NCBI GenBank assembly: GCA_024648655.1
Contig: JAGGDZ010000449.1
Location: forward strand, 1 to 10,345
Source: Chloroflexota bacterium
GTDB lineage: Bacteria > Chloroflexota > Dehalococcoidia > Lucifugimonadales > JADFKI01
Reading direction: 5' to 3'
Length of the DNA: 10,345 nucleotides
Part shown: one piece after another, positions 6,371 to 10,345 of the stretch
Numbering within the stretch: position 1 is the stretch's first letter
Layout of the letters: every line of letters starts with the position of its first letter
Notes under the pieces: generated by a model
Told to the model about the DNA's origin: nothing
The model's input: only the letters and a program-made list of their open reading frames with translations
Databases searched by the model: none
Position numbers and translations under genes: made by a program

Positions 6371-7018
6371 CTAAGCGCCGGCAGAGGAAGCGAGAACTTC
6401 GTCAATCAAACCGTATTCCAACGCCTGTTCCGCGCTCATATAGTGGTCGCGGTCAGTGTCCTGGGCAATCTTGTCGAAGGGCTGGCCGGTCGTATCGGAG
6501 AGGATGGTACGAATCTTCTCTTGCAGGCGCAGTATCTCGCGCGCGGCAATTTCCACATCGCTCGCCTGCCCTTGCGCGCCGCCCATCGCCTGGTGCATGT
6601 GGATTGTGGAGTCCGGGAGCGCGAATCGCTTGCCCTTGGCGCCTGCGGTCAATAGAACGGTGCCCATGCTTGCCGCCAAGCCAACACAGATGGTGGAGAC
6701 ATCGGGGCGAATGAGGTTCATCGTGTCGTAAATTGCGAGGCCGGCATAGATGACTCCGCCCGGCGAGTTGATATATAGGCTGACATCGCGCTCAGGGTCT
6801 TCCCTATCGAGGAAAAGCAACTGCGCGATGATGGCGTTGGCAACTTGGTCATTGATCGGTGTTCCGAGATAGACGATGCGCTCTTTGAGCAGCATTGAGT
6901 AAATGTCGTAGGCGCGCTCGCCTCGCGGGCCAGATTCAACGACCATCGGTATGACATTTTCAGGCCCACTGCCCTGCAGTAAGTCCGGCGCACTTAAATC
7001 TTGGGGCCTAAACAGCAT
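6371..7018 (-). CDS. clpP: ATP-dependent Clp protease proteolytic subunit ClpP (215 aa)
   Basis: Serine peptidase that forms the two-ring tetradecameric chamber in which ClpX-fed proteins are cut. The catalytic triad is Ser117 (GLAASMG), His142 (HMHQ) and Asp191 (DTDRD); the 25- and 49-residue spacings match E. coli ClpP exactly. INSPGG (83-88) forms the oxyanion strand. About 20 residues before VIPMVVE may be a short propeptide. The start chosen is ATG 7018, because AAAGGAG (7034-7028) lies 9 bases before it. An in-frame GTG at 7042 would read through that ribosome site, adding eight residues. It follows tig by 91 bases and precedes clpX, the usual arrangement for co-production of chaperone and protease. 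Confidence 0.98.
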   Translation of the reverse strand: MLFRPQDLSAPDLLQGSGPENVIPMVVESGPRGERAYDIYSMLLKERIVYLGTPINDQVANAIIAQLLFLDREDPERDVSLYINSPGGVIYAGLAIYDTMNLIRPDVSTICVGLAASMGTVLLTAGAKGKRFALPDSTIHMHQAMGGAQGQASDVEIAAREILRLQEKIRTILSDTTGQPFDKIAQDTDRDHYMSAEQALEYGLIDEVLASSAGA

Positions 7019-7027
7019 GGGGTTATT

Positions 7028-7034
7028 CTCCTTT
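7028..7034 (-). promoter_or_regulatory. Ribosome binding site that fixes the clpP start
   Basis: AAAGGAG reads on the minus strand 9 bases before ATG 7018. It lies inside the possible extension that begins at GTG 7042, arguing against that longer form. Confidence 0.75.
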
Positions 7035-7060
7035 ACCCTCACCCCTTATTTCCACGGGGG

Positions 7061-7100
7061 CAAGCTCTAGCCTTCTCTCTTTGGTAGAAGGGATAAGAGG
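7061..7100. repeat. Palindromic repeat remnant between tig and clpP
   Basis: CTCTAGCCTTCTCTC, then TTTGGT and AGAAGGG, contains the inverted arms CCTTCT (7071-7076) and AGAAGG (7086-7091). The layout CTCTARCCTTCYC...GAAGGG is shared with the element at 4291-4318, so the two are probably related. The T6 run that follows (7101-7106) is on the plus strand, where no gene ends. It is therefore not a tig terminator, in keeping with read-through into clpP. Confidence 0.5.
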
Positions 7101-7109
7101 TTTTTTCAA

Positions 7110-8504
7110 TTATTCTTCTTTGGATTCTGTTTTCGCGGTTTCGTCGGGTGTCCCTTCCGCCTCTGACTCTTCAGCTGACACGGCAATATCGGGAGCTTCG
7201 CCTTTTGCGATAGCCACCAGGCGCGCCGTCACCAGCTCCGAGTGCATCAGGCGTCTTACGGAGCTTCGGACGTCGTCCGTTATTTCGGGTTCTTCGAGCG
7301 CGTCCATTATTTCGGATTCTTCGAGCACGTCCGGGTACTGCTCGAGGTTCTGTGCAATGATGGAAGCAATACGCTCTTCCACATCTTCATCCGTCACATC
7401 TACCCCTTCTACTTCGCCGAGCTTCTCCAGCGCAACCACGCGCTTGATGCGGGTAATCGCTTGCTCACGCATTTCCTCACGCATTTCCTCTTCCGATCTG
7501 CCGAGGGAGCGCAGATAGTCGTCGAATCGAATGTTGATACGAGCAAGCGTCTGCATCTGCTCATTCAGCATGCGCTCGACTTCATGCTCGATAATCGCCG
7601 GCGGTATGACTGCGTCTGCGCCCTCGATAAGACTGCTTATGGCAGATTCGAGCATTTCCTCCTCAGAAGCGTTTTGGGATTCTGTCTCGAGTTCCTCTTT
7701 AATCTGCTCTCGCAGGGCTTCGATGGAGTCGTAACCTTCGCCGATGCCTTGAGCGAACTCCTCGTCCAGTTCGGGCAGAATCCGCTCCTTCACATCGCTG
7801 ACAGTTACCGTCACCTGCACAGGCTTGCCCACATATTCATCGACGGGGAAGTCGTCGGATACCGTCAGCTCGAACTCTTTCGGCGTGTCCAGTACAGCGC
7901 CGACCAGCGCCTCGGAAAATCCCGGGAAAGGGATGTCCGTGTCTTCAGTGAGGAGGTACACGATGTCGGCCTCATCAAGAATAGTGTCGCCCTCAACAGC
8001 ACCCGTGGCGGTAATAGTTACCAAGTCGTCCATCTTTACCGGACGCTCTACGGGTTCCCATGATGCCATGCTGTTTCGCAGGCTCTCCAGCCTCTCTTGG
8101 ACATCTTCTTCGCCAATTTCGGACTGTTCCACCTCGACGCGTATGTCTCTGTAATCACCAAGTTCAACCTGTGGCTTAAGAGGGACGGTCGCCTTGAAGG
8201 TAACGGGGTCGAGATCAAGGACTTCTACGTCGGGCATACCTCCCGGCTCAAGCTCCTGCTCGTCTATTGCCCTGCCAGTAACCTCCGGCAGCATTGTGTC
8301 GAGTACTTCGTTGAGCAGAGCCTCACGCCCCATAAACTGAAGGACTATGTGGCGAGGAACACGCCCCTTGCGAAATCCGGGGAAAGATATGTGTGGCTTG
8401 ACTCTTTGGTAGCCAATATCGATGTAGGGACGGACGTCCTCGTCTTCCATCTCAATATGCAGTACGGTCTGAAGATCAACTATTTCCCCTTGGGTAATTC
8501 GCAC
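7110..8504 (-). CDS. tig: Trigger factor, ribosome-associated chaperone and prolyl isomerase (464 aa)
   Basis: Binds the ribosome at the exit tunnel and shields nascent chains. The N-terminal domain has GFRKGRVP at 43-50, the ribosome-docking signature at exactly the E. coli residue numbers, which supports the GTG start at 8504. AGGAG (8515-8511) precedes it by 6 bases. A TTG further upstream (8543) would put the ribosome site and part of the -10 box inside the gene. The FKBP-like isomerase domain spans about 150-240 (KMDDLVTITATG, then FPGFSEALVGA). The long helical C-terminal chaperone domain follows, with LDEEFAQ near its beginning. The last ~25 residues are a low-complexity acidic tail rich in Glu, making it longer than the E. 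coli protein (432 aa). First gene of tig-clpP-clpX. Confidence 0.97.
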   Translation of the reverse strand: MRITQGEIVDLQTVLHIEMEDEDVRPYIDIGYQRVKPHISFPGFRKGRVPRHIVLQFMGREALLNEVLDTMLPEVTGRAIDEQELEPGGMPDVEVLDLDPVTFKATVPLKPQVELGDYRDIRVEVEQSEIGEEDVQERLESLRNSMASWEPVERPVKMDDLVTITATGAVEGDTILDEADIVYLLTEDTDIPFPGFSEALVGAVLDTPKEFELTVSDDFPVDEYVGKPVQVTVTVSDVKERILPELDEEFAQGIGEGYDSIEALREQIKEELETESQNASEEEMLESAISSLIEGADAVIPPAIIEHEVERMLNEQMQTLARINIRFDDYLRSLGRSEEEMREEMREQAITRIKRVVALEKLGEVEGVDVTDEDVEERIASIIAQNLEQYPDVLEESEIMDALEEPEITDDVRSSVRRLMHSELVTARLVAIAKGEAPDIAVSAEESEAEGTPDETAKTESKEE

Positions 8505-8510
8505 GAGAGT

Positions 8511-8515
8511 CTCCT
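8511..8515 (-). promoter_or_regulatory. Ribosome binding site fixing the tig GTG start
   Basis: AGGAG reads on the minus strand six bases before GTG 8504. With the matched numbering of GFRKGRVP it decides for the GTG over the upstream TTG. Confidence 0.7.
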
Positions 8516-8542
8516 GAAAAAAGCGATTGCGACACTCACACA

Positions 8543-8571
8543 ATTATAGCACGGACATTGTGTGCTAGAAA
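8543..8571 (-). promoter_or_regulatory. Extended -10 promoter for tig-clpP-clpX
   Basis: TGC-TATAAT reads on the minus strand at 8551-8543, a consensus -10 with the extended TGn. At 17 bases upstream the hexamer is TTTCTA (8571-8566), a poor -35, which an extended -10 can tolerate. Transcription would start near 8536, giving a leader of about 30 bases that contains the tig ribosome site. Confidence 0.6.
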
Positions 8572-8591
8572 ACAATCATATTGTCAGGTAA

Positions 8592-8623
8592 CCGTCCCAA
8601 AGGCGGTGTGGAGTTTTGGACGG
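8592..8623. repeat. Imperfect stem-loop upstream of the tig promoter
   Basis: CCGTCCCAAA (8592-8601) pairs with TTTTGGACGG (8614-8623) with one mismatch, leaving a 12-base loop. It stands about 20 bases upstream of the tig -35 area. It could be a protein-binding site, a repeat or chance; nothing more can be said from one copy. Confidence 0.35.
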
Positions 8624-8725
8624 AGCCAGAAAGACACGGCAGCCTACGATTTCAGACCCGGACGACTACGCCGCCATCAACTCATTCAGCACCGCCAATA
8701 CTCTCAGCCTCTTGTTCCGCCTGTT

Positions 8726-8746
8726 ATTTCGAGCGAAGCGAGAAAT
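8726..8746. repeat. REP-like palindrome centred on GCGAAGC
   Basis: The pattern is ATTTC-GA-GC-GAA-GC-GA-GAAAT: perfect 5-bp outer arms, a tandem G-A mismatch on each side, and the inner GCGAAGC. Tandem G-A pairs and d(GCGAAGC) are known to be unusually stable in single-stranded DNA. The motif followed by CTTGTG resembles a short intergenic repeat found in many genomes (TTTCGAGCGAAGCGAGAAAT). Confidence 0.55.
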
Positions 8747-8921
8747 CTTGTGTGATGGGGAAACTGGCTTGCACGCAACGATTGGGGATTCATCACCGCC
8801 GTTCGGCGCGGCATAGGATGCTGCCGGGGATGGCAGAATAGATTCGCTATTCGCGTCCAAGTCGTTTCACGCAGTCGGATGTTGGCAGAACCCAGGCATC
8901 GTCGCCGCACACACGCAACGT

Positions 8922-9083
8922 AGGCAAGTTCCGCCCGGCTCGTACTATGTCCTCGGCGACAACCGCCGCGCTTCAACCGATTCGTGGGCTTGGGGTTTCG
9001 TGCCTGAGGAGCGCATCATAGGACGCGCCTGGTTCGCCTACTGGCCCTCCGATAGGTTGGGATTCCTTCTTCTTCTTTGGTAG
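8922..9083 (+). pseudogene. lepB: Signal peptidase I remnant, C-terminal end only
   Basis: The frame ending at TAG 9081-9083 reads RQVPPGSYYVLGDN, then RRASTDSWAWGFVP, then EERIIGRAWFAYWP. This is box E of signal peptidase I (VPxGxYFVLGDNRxxSxDSRxWGFVP) and its usual C-terminal continuation, in order and without a break. The membrane anchor, catalytic Ser box and catalytic Lys box are not found upstream in any frame. The frame is open only back to a TAG at 8814 and contains no ATG, GTG or TTG before GTG 9000. The Arg of box E DSR is Trp here. It therefore looks like a 5'-deleted copy that cannot yield an active peptidase. A frameshifted gene with a very divergent upstream part is less likely. 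Confidence 0.85.
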
Positions 9084-9135
9084 CCTGCTAGGTTTTGGCA
9101 TGTTGTCAGGATTTTTATCCAATCTGGTCAAATAA

Positions 9136-9247
9136 TGGCATTCTCAGTATCTGTTGGTTTTCATATTTGTCATTCCCGAGCGGGCGGGAATCCACGGGGC
9201 TAGTGCGCCACCTATTTTTGCAATACCCACACATACTGAGAATGCCA
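9136..9247. mobile_element. MITE-like element, 112 bp with 15-bp perfect inverted ends
   Basis: TGGCATTCTCAGTAT (9136-9150) is matched without error by its reverse complement ATACTGAGAATGCCA (9233-9247). Similarity continues inward for about 11 more bases with three mismatches. The interior is too short to code and holds a second palindrome at 9172-9191. AATA stands near both ends (9131-9134 and 9248-9251) and may be a target duplication, though one extra A intervenes on the left, so this is unsure. The form fits a non-autonomous miniature transposable element. A large cruciform or regulatory hairpin is the alternative. No transposase is in the window. Confidence 0.6.
9172..9191. repeat. ATTCCC-N8-GGGAAT palindrome inside the MITE-like element
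   Basis: ATTCCC (9172-9177) and GGGAAT (9186-9191) stand 8 bases apart; the pairing can extend one base to ATTCCCG/CGGGAAT. With flanking GTC and CCA it has the form of a widespread intergenic repeat (GTCATTCCC...GGGAATCCA), the same architecture as the dRS3 repeat of Neisseria. Finding it nested suggests insertion of one repeat into another, or that it forms the core of the larger element. Confidence 0.55.
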
Positions 9248-9291
9248 AATATCACTGACGTATGGAGCTTTCCAACTTTATTATGAAGAAG

Positions 9292-9320
9292 TTGACACGC
9301 CTAGTGCAGTTGTTTAGGAT
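9292..9320 (+). promoter_or_regulatory. Strong sigma-70-type promoter for the small membrane protein
   Basis: Consensus TTGACA (9292-9297), a 17-base spacer and TAGGAT (9315-9320), a one-mismatch -10. Transcription would start near 9327, giving a leader of about 65 bases to the ATG at 9392. It is the best-matched promoter in the window. Confidence 0.7.
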
Positions 9321-9391
9321 GCAAGAAATGGGGGCGAGTTGCCTTATGGACGCCTAAGCGCAGGATTATGGAAACACTAGGAACAGCGAGG

Positions 9392-9793
9392 ATGCCTGAC
9401 CAATATCAGAAAGAGATCGAGGATATACTGAAAAAGGCGGAGGCTGAAGCGCCTTTGCCGTCCGGGAATTCGCGCCGCAGCCTGCGCGGAATGGTGTGGC
9501 AGTACACACGACAGTCGCTGAACACCAAAGCTTGGGGCGTGTCGCCGGGTAGAATAATGCTCGCGGCGCTGGCAATACTGCTCGCGGCTTTCCTGCTGCG
9601 CCCTTTTGTTCCGGGAATGTTCGGACTGCTGGCATGGGCAGGATTGATCATATTCATCGTCGCATACGGCATGGTGTTCCTGAGACCATCGAAGACCGGT
9701 CAACGCAAAATGTGGCGTGGGCGCTACATAGACGACGAGCCGGCCGGCGGAAGTTCGTGGTGGCAGGGTGTGAAGAGACGATTCAAGAAATAA
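9392..9793 (+). CDS. Small two-helix membrane protein, function unknown (133 aa)
   Basis: The N-terminal 50 residues are charged and helical (MPDQYQKEIEDILKKAEAEA), then basic. Two hydrophobic segments follow, about residues 55-70 (IMLAALAILLAAFLL) and 73-97 (around LLAWAGLIIFIVAYG), separated by RPFVP. A short tail is rich in Trp, Gly and Lys/Arg (RKMWRGRYIDDEP, SSWWQGVKRRFKK). Both ends would face the cytoplasm by the positive-inside rule. I associate such proteins with Chloroflexota genomes but know no function. Start: AGGA (9379-9382) stands 9 bases before ATG 9392; an upstream ATG at 9368 has its ribosome-like AGGA only 2 bases away. It has its own promoter and terminator, so it is a single-gene transcription unit. 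Confidence 0.85.
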   Translation: MPDQYQKEIEDILKKAEAEAPLPSGNSRRSLRGMVWQYTRQSLNTKAWGVSPGRIMLAALAILLAAFLLRPFVPGMFGLLAWAGLIIFIVAYGMVFLRPSKTGQRKMWRGRYIDDEPAGGSSWWQGVKRRFKK

Positions 9794-9816
9794 CCTAAGA
9801 TAATTTTGCAAGAGAA

Positions 9817-9839
9817 GGGGCAGGCTTATCGCCTGCCCC
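9817..9839. terminator. Bidirectional stem-loop terminator between convergent genes
   Basis: GGGGCAGGC (9817-9825), loop TTATC and GCCTGCCCC (9831-9839) give a perfect 9-bp G/C-rich stem, 23 bases after the membrane protein stop and 37 bases before the convergent reductase stop. The plus-strand tail is GGTTTAGTTCT and the minus-strand tail TTCTCTTG. Both are only moderately T-rich, so termination on either strand is likely but may be incomplete. Confidence 0.75.
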
Positions 9840-9876
9840 GGTTTAGTTCTACTTAGCCATTTAGCGTCTTGTTGCC

Positions 9877-10345
9877 TTAGACGGCACACTCGCCTTCGCC
9901 GCGTTCCAACACATACTTGACAGTCTTGTCCCAGTCGATATACTGCTCCAGCGTGTCCCTGTTCAGGTCGGGAAGTTCCTTAAACTCCGACATCATTTCC
10001 TCGAAGTAGCCTGTTCCCTGCCGCAGCACATAGTCCTTGAACAGCTCGCCGTCGCCATGACTGTCCTTGTAGTCTGCTACTATCTTGTGCAGAGCCTCAG
10101 GCGCGCGCTTAGCGGGTATCTTCGCCTTGATGCGCTGTCCGAAACGCGGGTCGTCCTGGGAATAGCTGCCACCGAGGAACAGCTCGTAGGCGGGCACCTG
10201 TCCTCCCGGCCCTCTTGCCGCCGCGCCGTGGAAGCCAATGTCCGCGATGTGGTGCTGGCCGCATCCGTTGGGGCAGCCGCTCATCTTTACATGCATCTGG
10301 CGTACCAGCGGATCGGATCTGTCCACATGCTCTACAGCGTCCGTA
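9877..10345 (-). CDS. Nitrite/sulfite reductase, siroheme and 4Fe-4S type, C-terminal part (runs off right edge)
   Basis: 155 residues are visible and the frame is open to the window edge, so the GTG at 10326 is internal. SGCPNGCGQHHIADIGFHG supplies the last two cysteines (C-x3-C) that bind the 4Fe-4S cluster bridged to siroheme; the first Cys pair must lie beyond the edge. It is followed by YELFLGGSYSQD, the basic stretch KIPAKRAPEAL and a C terminus DWDKTVKYVLERGEGECAV. The family passes six electrons from ferredoxin to nitrite (to ammonia) or sulfite (to sulfide) in the cytoplasm. The GEGECA-like end recalls NirA-type assimilatory enzymes of Chloroflexota and others, but the nitrite/sulfite choice cannot be made from this part. 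It converges with the membrane protein gene across a shared stem-loop. Confidence 0.9.
   Translation of the reverse strand, partial: TDAVEHVDRSDPLVRQMHVKMSGCPNGCGQHHIADIGFHGAAARGPGGQVPAYELFLGGSYSQDDPRFGQRIKAKIPAKRAPEALHKIVADYKDSHGDGELFKDYVLRQGTGYFEEMMSEFKELPDLNRDTLEQYIDWDKTVKYVLERGEGECAV

Larger units (their letters stand above)
8572..9391. other. Gene-poor stretch with repeats and a dead gene
   Basis: No intact gene is supported between the tig promoter and the small membrane protein gene. The stretch holds the stem-loop at 8592-8623, the palindrome at 8726-8746, the signal peptidase remnant ending at 9083, the 112-bp inverted-repeat element at 9136-9247, and the promoter at 9292-9320. Other frames here are short, repeat-derived or lack starts and family likeness. 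The accumulation of repeats and a gene fragment suggests a site of past insertion or deletion. Confidence 0.6.

Noticed and set aside
7071..7106. Hairpin followed by T6 as a terminator after tig
   Set aside because: The T-run follows the hairpin only on the plus strand. For tig (minus strand) it precedes the stem, so it cannot act as an intrinsic tig terminator.
7242..8063. Plus-strand 273-codon frame inside tig
   Set aside because: It is antisense to trigger factor, with no ribosome site or homology.
8616..8816. Short plus-strand frame (66 codons) as a small gene
   Set aside because: It crosses the REP-like palindrome at 8726-8746, has no clear ribosome site, and its sequence past that point is typical repeat-derived peptide.
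9131..9251. AATA as a certain target-site duplication of the MITE-like element
   Set aside because: One extra A separates the left copy from the inverted repeat, and four A/T bases recur easily in this A/T-rich spot, so it is not counted as proof of transposition.
1..10345. CRISPR array, tRNA or rRNA genes, phage or plasmid genes
   Set aside because: No regularly spaced direct repeats, cloverleaf-like segments with conserved tRNA boxes, ribosomal RNA motifs, integrase or replication-initiator genes were seen.

Overview
The window looks like ordinary chromosomal DNA of a free-living bacterium, probably Chloroflexota of the SAR202/Dehalococcoidia type. That placement is an inference. It rests on tandem acyl-CoA dehydrogenase paralogues, a small two-helix membrane protein of a kind I associate with this phylum, a ferredoxin-type nitrite/sulfite reductase with a GEGECA-like tail, and gaps littered with short palindromic repeats. 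No phage, plasmid, CRISPR or defence gene is visible, and I see no candidate for a new multi-gene system. The most interesting points are small-scale: a recF that seems to begin at ATT, a pair of complementary dehydrogenase subunits, a MITE-like element and a broken signal peptidase.

Left part (1-3895, plus strand). The tail of one acyl-CoA dehydrogenase is followed by two complete ones (172-1341 and 1428-2552). The two complete genes differ in type: the first keeps a helix-G glutamate but lacks the RxQFG FAD motif, and the second has the reverse. This suggests they build one heteromeric enzyme acting on a CoA thioester in fatty acid, sterol or similar degradation. A 173-base AT-rich gap with a duplicated TATAAT-containing 12-mer leads to recF, whose first codon appears to be ATT at 2726.

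Centre (3877-8548, minus strand). A small conserved winged-helix-like protein overlaps the 3' end of recF tail to tail. Next comes an unrecognised small protein with four cysteines. Then follows the classic protein quality-control cluster, transcribed tig, clpP, clpX: the ribosome-bound chaperone trigger factor, and the peptidase and unfoldase of the ClpXP protease. An extended -10 promoter precedes tig. The clpP-clpX gap and the tig-clpP gap hold degenerate palindromic repeats.

Right part (8549-10345). About 840 bases without an intact gene hold a tig-side stem-loop, a GCGAAGC mini-hairpin repeat, the last ~53 codons of a signal peptidase I gene with no start, and a 112-bp element with 15-bp perfect terminal inverted repeats. 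A strong promoter (TTGACA-N17-TAGGAT) then drives a small membrane protein. That gene ends at a strong stem-loop shared with a convergent, truncated nitrite/sulfite reductase gene that runs off the right edge.
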